From positions 24,598 through 54,589 of the forward strand of contig MFAZ01000018.1 in NCBI GenBank assembly GCA_001776335.1: a DNA stretch of 29,992 nt, in the 5' to 3' direction. Positions 22,185 through 29,137 of the stretch are shown here, piece by piece. The position numbers were made by a program, and so were the translations under genes. The DNA comes from Candidatus Curtissbacteria bacterium RIFCSPHIGHO2_01_FULL_41_11 (GTDB lineage Bacteria; Patescibacteriota; Microgenomatia; Curtissbacterales; GWA2-41-24). The first letter of the stretch is position 1; each line of letters begins with the position of its first letter. The notes below the pieces were generated by a model, which saw nothing but the letters and a program-made list of their open reading frames with translations, did not search any database and had not been told where the DNA came from.

Positions 22185-22859
22185 CTAACTTTTTCTAAAA
22201 ATTCTTCTGAGTAAATTTGGAGCTGGTTTTTCCTCACGATAAACTATCTCGGGTTCTAAAAAGGCTTCGCCTATTTTCCCTTCGATCTTTTGTGCTGCAG
22301 ATTCATCGATGTTCGGTGAAATACTGACAGAGCTCCAGTCTTTTCCTTTCACTGTAACGCTTAAATCATGTACTGTATCGCTTAAACTAGTGCCGGTTCT
22401 CCCGGCCCTGTTTAATATATCTATTGTTAATTGGCTAGCCTGCTCTCTAGAATTTTGCCAGCTTAGCCTTAATCCTCTTCTCCAGCCAAAGTCATCTCGG
22501 TGTATATTGACATATCGAAAACCTCCTCCCGCATCATAAGTACCTGGTGGGTCTCGAAGGTCGACTCGTTCCAAAGAATCAAAGCAAAACTCCATGGGTA
22601 GATCTTCCTGATCCTCAAAAATTGTACCAGTTCCATGAAGTTGAGTTTTGTTTATTCGTTCAAGATGTTGTCTGAGCTCAAGTTTTGCCGATAAGTCTTT
22701 CAAATCTACCCATGGAGGTAGTAGCAATTCTCTGTGCTGTTTTCTTATGTTTGAAGGATTTCTTGCCGCTGCATCTTCAGCGGCTTGTCTTGCTTGTAAT
22801 TCTGCCGCAGCTGCCTGCTCTTCTTTTAGTTCTTCAATTGTTCTTTCAATTTGGCTCAT
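22185..22859 (-). CDS. Unrecognised 224-aa protein with N-terminal coiled coil
   Basis: Residues 1-35 form an Ala/Glu-rich helix (IERTIEELKEEQAAAAELQA) likely to be a coiled coil. The rest is mixed alpha/beta with conspicuous aromatic and Arg residues (FRYVNIHRDDFGWRRGLRLS) and a basic end (NLLRRIFRKS). There is no signal peptide or membrane helix, and I recognise no family. It is the third of three minus-strand genes (23828 to 22185) with small spacings. A TATAAT (22876-22871) lies 11 bases before its ATG, so it may also be transcribed alone. Confidence 0.75.
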   Translation of the reverse strand: MSQIERTIEELKEEQAAAAELQARQAAEDAAARNPSNIRKQHRELLLPPWVDLKDLSAKLELRQHLERINKTQLHGTGTIFEDQEDLPMEFCFDSLERVDLRDPPGTYDAGGGFRYVNIHRDDFGWRRGLRLSWQNSREQASQLTIDILNRAGRTGTSLSDTVHDLSVTVKGKDWSSVSISPNIDESAAQKIEGKIGEAFLEPEIVYREEKPAPNLLRRIFRKS

Positions 22860-22870
22860 ATATGGAGATT

Positions 22871-22876
22871 ATTATA
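22871..22876 (-). promoter_or_regulatory. -10 box of the 224-aa protein gene
   Basis: Consensus TATAAT on the minus strand, 11 bases before the ATG at 22859. The -35 is weak. Confidence 0.4.
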
Positions 22877-22886
22877 CAACTAGGGT

Positions 22887-23426
22887 TCAAATTTTTAACG
22901 CCGGTTCGATAATCACAGATCTTGGGCGTGAATCTAGGGTTGTGAAGTGGATTGTGGCTGCAAAACCGGGAACCTGCGAGGGAAATCTAATTTTCCGTCC
23001 ATCGCCGGCAATTACCTGAGCCTGTTTGTCTATTGATAAAAACAAAGCTTTGGAAACTATTTGGTCTATGTTCGGCCGCATGACCGCGTCGATTTTGTGA
23101 ATGTTTAGCAAAGTAAACAGGGTTGCAGCAACATTTAGAGTTTCGGGGCTATGTTCCTCTTCCCGCTGCTCTATTTGGTAGGTTTTTTGTCCGCGCGAGG
23201 AGATTGAAAGCAGTCCGACCGCTTTTGGTCTTTTCTGGCCGTCCGTCGGGTTTTCTGAGAGCCTTTTTAAGTCTTCCATTTTCTCGTAGAGGAAAGTCAG
23301 GGCTTCGTCTGAGGCTACTTGTGATTGAAGAAAAGCTTCCAGTCTTCGAAGTGTTTCTACCCTTCTTTGATGAAGACTTACCCAATCTTCTTCAGGAATG
23401 TTAAACGGGAATTGTCTTTCAGCCAT
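22887..23426 (-). CDS. Unrecognised 179-aa protein
   Basis: Begins 9 bases after the stop of the 130-aa gene, so the two are probably in one operon. Residues 10-65 are helical and charged (WVSLHQRRVETLRRLEAFLQ, ALTFLYEKMEDLKRL). The C-terminal half has beta strands (AVGLLSISSRGQKTYQIEQ, AQVIAGDGRKIRFPSQV, FAATIHFTTLDSRPRSVIIE). No membrane segment, no recognised motif. The N-terminal MAERQFPF resembles the heads of other unknown proteins here (MAERVPYK, MAERPLEN), perhaps only a start-context preference. Confidence 0.75.
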   Translation of the reverse strand: MAERQFPFNIPEEDWVSLHQRRVETLRRLEAFLQSQVASDEALTFLYEKMEDLKRLSENPTDGQKRPKAVGLLSISSRGQKTYQIEQREEEHSPETLNVAATLFTLLNIHKIDAVMRPNIDQIVSKALFLSIDKQAQVIAGDGRKIRFPSQVPGFAATIHFTTLDSRPRSVIIEPALKI

Positions 23427-23435
23427 TTCGTTTTA

Positions 23436-23828
23436 TCACAGGTTGACGCCTTCATCTTTCAAATCTTCGTAAAGGTCTAATGTGTGGGCTATAAGCATGC
23501 CGAATGCGGCTTTAAGGTCAGATTGCGAAGCGTAGCCGAGAGCGTGGAGATTCATCTGTCCGTATCGAGGATGGACGGCGATATAAATTTTAGTTTTTCC
23601 TGTTTTTATGTCTTTACTGTCTCCAACCCCTACAAGTAAAAATTGGTCGCTATGATCTTCTGATAAACCTAAAACGATGATTTCTCTTTCTAATAAATCT
23701 GCGAAATCGTGAACATAAGGTTTAAGCTCAGGAATTGCTTCTGTTTCTCCCCACTCTATTAAATCAGCAAAAAGTTTTTTTGCACCGTCCGTCAAGCCGT
23801 CTTTAGAATTGTCTCTTTCCTCTTTCAT
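23436..23828 (-). CDS. Unrecognised 130-aa protein, first of a three-gene cluster
   Basis: Starts 9 bases after a consensus -10 with a good -35, the clearest promoter on this strand. The protein is acidic: a helical head (GAKKLFADLIEWGETEAIPE), two central strands (QFLLVGVGDSKDIKTGKTKIYIAV) and a C-terminal helix (DLKAAFGMLIAHTLDLYEDL). No family recognised. Its neighbours in the cluster are also unknown, so no function can be taken from context. It diverges from the recombinase gene. Confidence 0.75.
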   Translation of the reverse strand: MKEERDNSKDGLTDGAKKLFADLIEWGETEAIPELKPYVHDFADLLEREIIVLGLSEDHSDQFLLVGVGDSKDIKTGKTKIYIAVHPRYGQMNLHALGYASQSDLKAAFGMLIAHTLDLYEDLKDEGVNL

Positions 23829-23837
23829 GTAGCCTAG

Positions 23838-23866
23838 ATTATATTGCTTGCAAACTCATATTGCAA
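23838..23866 (-). promoter_or_regulatory. Promoter of the three-gene unknown cluster
   Basis: Minus strand: -35 TTGCAA (23866-23861), 17-bp spacer, -10 TATAAT (23843-23838), 9 bases to the ATG at 23828. Confidence 0.65.
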
Positions 23867-23910
23867 TTATAGGATATGTCGTAGAATTTTAAGTTCAGCT
23901 TCCCTGTTGG

Positions 23911-23940
23911 TTGATTTTGAATCTGTGGGCGTCGTAGAAT
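23911..23940 (+). promoter_or_regulatory. Promoter of the tyrosine recombinase gene
   Basis: -35 TTGATT (23911-23916), 18-bp spacer, -10 TAGAAT (23935-23940). The ATG is 42 bases further on, an unusually long leader here; a 7-bp repeat tract occupies 28 of those bases. Confidence 0.5.
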
Positions 23941-23946
23941 GAAAGC

Positions 23947-23974
23947 AGTGATTAGTGCCTGGTGCTTAGTCACG
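23947..23974 (+). repeat. 7-bp tandem repeat tract in the recombinase leader
   Basis: AGTGATT, AGTGCCT, GGTGCTT, AGTCACG: four degenerate heptamers, related to the tract at 18200-18234. Confidence 0.6.
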
Positions 23975-23982
23975 AAATAATT

Positions 23983-24918
23983 ATGATTTTTAGTCTGCCC
24001 GATTTAGTAGAAGAGTTTCTTGAGTATCTCGAAGTTGAACGCAATCTCTCTCCCCTAACCATCCGCGATTATAAACATTACCTGAATTTTTTTAATGATT
24101 GGTCTGGTGCAAACGCGCCGGTTTCTAAACCGTCAGATATTACTCTTGAACTAGTACGGAAGTACAGAGTCTATTTAGCCCATTTTAACAGTCCAAACGG
24201 TAATTTACCGCTTAAAAAAGTTACGCAGAATTATTATGTAATCGCTCTGCGCTCTTTTCTTAAGTACCTAATAAGGAAGGACATAGCCGTTGTTTCTCCG
24301 GATAAGATTGAATTGCCAAAGACCGAGTCAAGGTCGCTGAAGTTTCTGGACCGTGAACAGCTGGAGCGGCTTCTTGCGCAGCCCGATATGTCCAAAGATC
24401 GGGGTGTAAGGGACAAAGCGATCATGGAGATGCTTTTTTCGACCGGTCTTAGAGTTTCCGAGCTTTGCAAGCTGGATCGGGATCAGGTAAATATTGACCG
24501 CAAGGAGTTCGGAGTGATTGGTAAAGGAGGCCGTGCAAGAGTTGTATTTTTGTCCGACCGGGCTGCTATTTGGCTGGAAAAGTATATTGCAAGACGGACT
24601 GATAGCTTCAAACCGCTTTTTATCCGCTATTCCGGCAACCAGGAACCAACCGTAAACGGAGAGCAAATGAGGCTGACTTCCCGTTCGGTTCAGCGGATAG
24701 TTGATAAATACTGCCGTCGTGCACGTTTGCCTGTGAAGGTAACGCCTCACGTTATGCGCCACAGCTTTGCTACGGATTTGCTTTTAAACGGAGCGGATTT
24801 GAGAAGCGTGCAGGAACTCTTGGGGCACAAAAACGTTTCGACTACCCAGATTTATACACATGTGACCAACGCCCAGCTCCGGGATGTGCATAAAGCGTTT
24901 CACAGCGGGAATAAGTAA
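23983..24918 (+). CDS. Tyrosine recombinase, XerC/XerD type
   Basis: 311 residues from the ATG at 23983. The N-terminal SAM-like DNA-binding domain (VEEFLEYLEVERNLSPLTIR) is followed by the catalytic domain with every active residue: Arg in STGLRVSELCKL, Lys in VIGKGGRARVV, HVMRHSFATDLL (HxxR), LGHKNVS and the nucleophile Tyr in TTQIYTHV. Length and motifs fit chromosome-dimer resolution recombinases, which act at dif with FtsK. As no second Xer gene, phage genes or att sites are adjacent, I favour the housekeeping role over an integrase, but this is not proven. No dif-like site was identified. Confidence 0.92.
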   Translation: MIFSLPDLVEEFLEYLEVERNLSPLTIRDYKHYLNFFNDWSGANAPVSKPSDITLELVRKYRVYLAHFNSPNGNLPLKKVTQNYYVIALRSFLKYLIRKDIAVVSPDKIELPKTESRSLKFLDREQLERLLAQPDMSKDRGVRDKAIMEMLFSTGLRVSELCKLDRDQVNIDRKEFGVIGKGGRARVVFLSDRAAIWLEKYIARRTDSFKPLFIRYSGNQEPTVNGEQMRLTSRSVQRIVDKYCRRARLPVKVTPHVMRHSFATDLLLNGADLRSVQELLGHKNVSTTQIYTHVTNAQLRDVHKAFHSGNK

Positions 24919-25776
24919 TTAAAGTCCGTATGATGAAAGTGGTAAGTTGCCTATTCTTGTTCGGTTAAGTGATATAAGGAAAGAATCGCATTGGATTTGG
25001 CCCTGGATTGTAGAAAGTCCTGCAATATAACCATTTTCCTGTAAAAATTTAGTGGCTGCGACTGTTCCATATGGATAGCCAAAAATAGCTGAATCTTTTC
25101 CAAACTCTGCAAGTTGTTTTTTGGCAGTTAGAACCTCGAAGGAAATTTTTTCTGTGTTGCCTGCACCAAGATTGAAATGGGAATATGTGTGATTTATTGT
25201 TGATATTAGTCCGGTCGCAAGTGCTGCTTTAAGCTGGTCGCCTGTCATGTAATCCGGATTATTCAGTAGTCCGGTCGGGATTAAAAAATCGGCGTGCATT
25301 TGATATTTTTGCAGGATTGGCAGAGCGTAAGTATATGCGTCTAGGTATCCATCATCTAAAGTTATGACAATGCTTTTTGTGGGGACAGAACTATGGTTTA
25401 TTAAAGCCTGGGCAAGTTGACTCGAGCTGATTGTGGTATAGCCTGCGGATTTTAAATAAGCCATGTGGGTGTCGAACGTGTTGTTATCAACGGTTAGAGC
25501 TGTTTGCCATTTTTCTTGCGCTTGAGACCATGGTTGGACATGGTGATACATAAGGATTGGGACATTTAAGCAATAGCCAGTAAATTCAGGTTCCGGCGTG
25601 GGACTTGCTTGCTCTTTTGGAGGAAGTGGTGACGATGCCACGGTTGTTGATTCGGCTGTTGATTCTCTCTGGGCTAAAACTTCCGAAGGGCGTGGACTAT
25701 TGGAAGCCATTAATAAATTTATTAGAGACAGTAGCGATAGGAAAACGGGCAGGAAGTATATTAACTTCCTGTTCAT
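24919..25776 (-). CDS. Polysaccharide deacetylase (NodB-type), membrane-anchored or secreted
   Basis: 285 residues. A basic start and hydrophobic stretch (residues 4-24, KLIYFLPVFLSLLSLINLLM) form a signal anchor, then a Ser/Thr/Pro/Glu-rich linker (residues 25-65) spaces the domain from the membrane. The NodB domain follows: VPILMYHHV, the catalytic/metal Asp pair in VITLDDGYLDAY, the metal His pair in NHTYSHFNL and FGYPYGT. By family it removes acetyl groups from cell-surface glycan. Stop codon directly adjoins the recombinase gene end (convergent). It has its own promoter just past the carB stop. Confidence 0.9.
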   Translation of the reverse strand: MNRKLIYFLPVFLSLLSLINLLMASNSPRPSEVLAQRESTAESTTVASSPLPPKEQASPTPEPEFTGYCLNVPILMYHHVQPWSQAQEKWQTALTVDNNTFDTHMAYLKSAGYTTISSSQLAQALINHSSVPTKSIVITLDDGYLDAYTYALPILQKYQMHADFLIPTGLLNNPDYMTGDQLKAALATGLISTINHTYSHFNLGAGNTEKISFEVLTAKKQLAEFGKDSAIFGYPYGTVAATKFLQENGYIAGLSTIQGQIQCDSFLISLNRTRIGNLPLSSYGL

Positions 25777-25784
25777 GATGGCAG

Positions 25785-25813
25785 ATTATGCCTGAACGGG
25801 AAGTAATATGCAA
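25785..25813 (-). promoter_or_regulatory. Promoter of the deacetylase gene, near-leaderless
   Basis: Minus strand: -35 TTGCAT (25813-25808), 17-bp spacer, -10 CATAAT (25790-25785), 8 bases to the ATG at 25776. The -35 abuts the carB stop codon. Confidence 0.55.
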
Positions 25814-28800
25814 CTAGTTTCTATGCGTGACGTAGGATGACCATGGAAGGACCATGAGATCGGCGAATTTCTTTTTCGAAATGCTTTTTGCAAAAAGCTC
25901 TGCCGTTTGTAAATTTGTCAGAAGCGGGACGCCGTAATCTACTGTGGCACGTCTTATTACATAATCATCGTCAAATTCTCTTTTGAAATAAGGATCTACG
26001 ATATTTATAACAAGATCTATCTGTTTGGCAAGCAGAAAATTGAGGACGTTTGGTTTTTTCTTCTCGTGAATTTTGTGAAGTTTTTGTGATTGGATGTTGT
26101 GGGAATTCAAAAATGCGGATGTACCTGCAGTTGCGTATATCTTGAGCCCAAAGTTGGCAAGCAGCCTGGCACTTTCCAGAAACTTTATTTTGTTTTCTTC
26201 TCCGGCCAATGAAATAAAGACTGATTTTTTGGGAAGTTTTACGCCTGTTGCGATTAAAGATTTAAGAAATGCTTCGGAAATATCATCGCCAAAACAAGCC
26301 ACTTCTCCGGTTGAGCTCATCTCTACCCGCAAAATCGGATCGGCTCCTTTTACTCTGGAAAATGAAAATTGAGGGGCTTTTACTCCCACATAAGGAATAT
26401 TATTTACCGAATATTTCTTGCCTGTTCCTTTTAGGATTGCATCTGTTGCAACTTTGACAAAGTTTACACCCATAACTTTTGATGCAAAGGGCAGACTGCG
26501 CGATGCGCGCAAGTTGCACTCAATGACCATTACTTTGTTGTCTTTGGCAAGGAATTGAATGTTGAAAGGGCCTGTTATTTTTAGAGACCCCGCAATTTTT
26601 TTGGTGATATTTAAAATTCGCTTTTCTGTTTCCAGATAAATTTTTTGGGCAGGAAGAACCATTGTCGAGTCTCCTGAATGAACTCCGGCGTTTTCTACGT
26701 GTTCCGAAATTGCATAGGTGAGGACCTCTCCCCTGTTCGCGACGGCATCGATTTCGATTTCTTTAGCATTTTCAAAATATTTGGAAATGACAACAGGATA
26801 TTTTTCGGAGATATTTGAAGCCATCTTTAAATAATTTTTGAGGTCTTGGGCGTTAAAAGCTACATTCATGGCTGCACCGGAAAGAACATAGGAAGGCCTG
26901 ACAAGGACAGGAAAACCAACATTTTTTGCAAACGTGACAGCGTCTTTCGCGTTTACCAGTTTTGCCCAAGGAGGTTGATCGATACCAAGCTGATCGCAAA
27001 GACTGGAAAATTTATTACGGTCTTCCGCTTTATCTATAGACGCCGGGCTTGTGCCCAGAATGTTGGCGCCTTTTTTTACAAGATCCATGACAAGATTATT
27101 CGGAGTCTGACCACCCATAGAAACAATAATTCCCAGTGGTTTTTCCTTTTCATATATTTCCATAACTGTTTCCGTTGATAATTCTTCGAAATAAAGTTTT
27201 TTGGCCATATCAAAGTCTGTCGAGACTGTTTCCGGGTTACAGTTTATGATGATTGGGGAAAATCCGAGATTTTGAGAAGTTTGGGCGCAGGTTACACAGC
27301 ACCAGTCAAATTCCACGGATGAACCAATTCTGTACGGACCCGAACCCAGGACGATGATCTTTTGGTTATCGGAATTTTCAATTTTAATCCCGTTTTTTCC
27401 AAAAAACAATTTTAAATTTTCAATTTGGGGGATGTCGTCTTTTTCACCGTTGTAGGTTAGATAGAGATAATTAGTTTGGGCGGGATATTCTGCAGCAAGA
27501 GTGTCTATTTGTTTAACTCTCGGACGAATATTATTTTTAATTCTAAATTCCCTGACTTTTTCCTCGGGTAGTTTTTTGAGATATGCAATCCTGCTATCTG
27601 AGAATCCATGCTGTTTGGCATTAAGAAGAAGATCGGGGCTGAGCTGTTTTATTTCGATTTCCTTTTCAAGCTTTACTATGTTTTTTATCTTTTCAAGGAA
27701 AAAAGGATCGATGCCGGTATCTTTGGAAATTTTTTGGATGCTGACCCCTTTTTTGATTGCTTCGGCAACTGCAAACAGGCGCGAAGGTGTAGGCGTTTCC
27801 CATTTAACATCCGGTGTTTTTTCATCCAGAAGTCCTGTGAGGCCAAGGTCAAGCATACGAACTGCTTTCTGGACGGCTTCTTCAAATTTTCGGCCGACAG
27901 CCATAACTTCTCCTACGGATTGCATGTAAGAGCCGATTCGAAAGTCGCTTTTTTGGAATTTGCCGAGGTCCCATCTGGGGAATTTAACGACAATATAATC
28001 AAGCGCGGGTTCAAACGCGGCAATGGTTTTTTTAGTAACTGTGTTTTTAAGTTCTGTTAAGCCATATCCTAAAGCAAGTTTGGCTGCGATATAGGCAAGC
28101 GGGTACCCTGTGGCTTTTGAAGCCAGAGCCGAGCTTCTTGAGAGACGCGCGTTTACCTCGATGATGCGATAATCAAGCGAATTTAGCATGTCATTGCGAG
28201 GAGTCGAAGACGACGAAGCAATCTTATTCGCAGAAAAACTCTGTTTATTTCTTTTAGATTGCTTCGCTTTGCTCGCAATGACAGTTGAGGAAGGTTTCGG
28301 ATTCAGGGCAAATTGGATATTGCACTCACCTACTATTTTCAGTTGGCGGATAACCTGAATTGCGATTTGCCGAAGTGTGTGGTATTCGTTGTTGTTTAGG
28401 GTTTGAGACGGCGCAACTACAATTGACTCGCCCGTGTGAATGCCCATCGGATCAACGTTTTCCATGTTACAAACTGTAATACAGTTGTCGTATTTATCGC
28501 GGACCACCTCGTACTCGATCTCTTTCCAACCTGCCAGGTATTCTTCGATTAGAACCTGGGGAGATTTTGTCAGGGATCTGGTAACTGATTCTTCCAGTTC
28601 TTTTTCATTTGTGCAAACCGCCGAATCCTGACCTCCAAGCGAAAAAGCAGCACGGACAATTATCGGGAATTTGATTTGTTTTATAACAGTTTTTGCTTCC
28701 GCAAGTGATTTGACTGCAGCACTTTTGGGAATGGCAAGATCAATGCTTTGGAGCATTTTCGCGAAAAGATGTCGGTCTTCTGTCGCTTCTATTGCACCGA

Positions 28801-29137
28801 CAGGAGTTCCCAAAACTTTGACTTTGTATTTTTTAAGAACGCCTGATTTGGTAAGTGCCAAGCCGCAATTTAAGGCTGTTTGGCCTCCGAAAGATAACAG
28901 GATTCCGTCCGGCTTTTCTTTTTTTATCACTTCTTTGACAAAGTGGGGCTCGACCGGTAAAAAATAAACCTGGTCGGCAAAATCCTTGGAAGTTTGGATC
29001 GTGGCGATGTTTGGATTTATAAGGATTACTTCGGCACCTTCTTCTTTAAGGGCTTTGATTGCCTGAGAGCCGGAGTAATCGAATTCTCCGGCTTGACCTA
29101 TTTGCAGTGCACCGGAACCCAAAAGTAAAATTTTCAT
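25814..29137 (-). CDS. carB: Carbamoyl-phosphate synthase large subunit with an in-frame palindromic insertion
   Basis: 1107 residues (usual ~1070). Two homologous ATP-grasp halves are seen: the first with LLLGSGALQIGQAGEFDYSG and IIVRAAFSLGGQDSAVC, the second with IIVLGSGPYRIGSSVEFDWC and VLVRPSYVLSGAAMNVAF. The C-terminal allosteric MGS-like domain follows (SVFISLAGEENKIKFLESA, IYATAGTSAFL). It makes carbamoyl phosphate from bicarbonate, ATP and glutamine-derived ammonia for pyrimidine and arginine synthesis. Between QFALNPK and YRIIEVNARLSRSS, which form one strand-turn unit in the family, there are ~36 extra residues (about 283-320) encoded by a 95-bp palindrome. Core ligands remain, so it may still function. 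It overlaps carA by 4 bp (ATGA). Confidence 0.97.
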   Translation of the reverse strand: MKILLLGSGALQIGQAGEFDYSGSQAIKALKEEGAEVILINPNIATIQTSKDFADQVYFLPVEPHFVKEVIKKEKPDGILLSFGGQTALNCGLALTKSGVLKKYKVKVLGTPVGAIEATEDRHLFAKMLQSIDLAIPKSAAVKSLAEAKTVIKQIKFPIIVRAAFSLGGQDSAVCTNEKELEESVTRSLTKSPQVLIEEYLAGWKEIEYEVVRDKYDNCITVCNMENVDPMGIHTGESIVVAPSQTLNNNEYHTLRQIAIQVIRQLKIVGECNIQFALNPKPSSTVIASKAKQSKRNKQSFSANKIASSSSTPRNDMLNSLDYRIIEVNARLSRSSALASKATGYPLAYIAAKLALGYGLTELKNTVTKKTIAAFEPALDYIVVKFPRWDLGKFQKSDFRIGSYMQSVGEVMAVGRKFEEAVQKAVRMLDLGLTGLLDEKTPDVKWETPTPSRLFAVAEAIKKGVSIQKISKDTGIDPFFLEKIKNIVKLEKEIEIKQLSPDLLLNAKQHGFSDSRIAYLKKLPEEKVREFRIKNNIRPRVKQIDTLAAEYPAQTNYLYLTYNGEKDDIPQIENLKLFFGKNGIKIENSDNQKIIVLGSGPYRIGSSVEFDWCCVTCAQTSQNLGFSPIIINCNPETVSTDFDMAKKLYFEELSTETVMEIYEKEKPLGIIVSMGGQTPNNLVMDLVKKGANILGTSPASIDKAEDRNKFSSLCDQLGIDQPPWAKLVNAKDAVTFAKNVGFPVLVRPSYVLSGAAMNVAFNAQDLKNYLKMASNISEKYPVVISKYFENAKEIEIDAVANRGEVLTYAISEHVENAGVHSGDSTMVLPAQKIYLETEKRILNITKKIAGSLKITGPFNIQFLAKDNKVMVIECNLRASRSLPFASKVMGVNFVKVATDAILKGTGKKYSVNNIPYVGVKAPQFSFSRVKGADPILRVEMSSTGEVACFGDDISEAFLKSLIATGVKLPKKSVFISLAGEENKIKFLESARLLANFGLKIYATAGTSAFLNSHNIQSQKLHKIHEKKKPNVLNFLLAKQIDLVINIVDPYFKREFDDDYVIRRATVDYGVPLLTNLQTAELFAKSISKKKFADLMVLPWSSYVTHRN
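28189..28283. repeat. 95-bp palindromic element inserted in carB
   Basis: Outer arms TGTCATTGCGAG (28189-28200) and CTCGCAATGACA (28272-28283) are perfect 12-bp inverted repeats; inner arms GAAGCAATCT and AGATTGCTTC also pair. On the carB strand it encodes TVIASKAKQS and further low-complexity sequence. The arm sequence is of a type found scattered through many bacterial genomes. Confidence 0.9.

Noticed and set aside
23983..24918. Phage or integrative-element integrase
   Set aside because: No phage genes, excisionase or tRNA target is adjacent, and length and motifs fit a housekeeping Xer recombinase.
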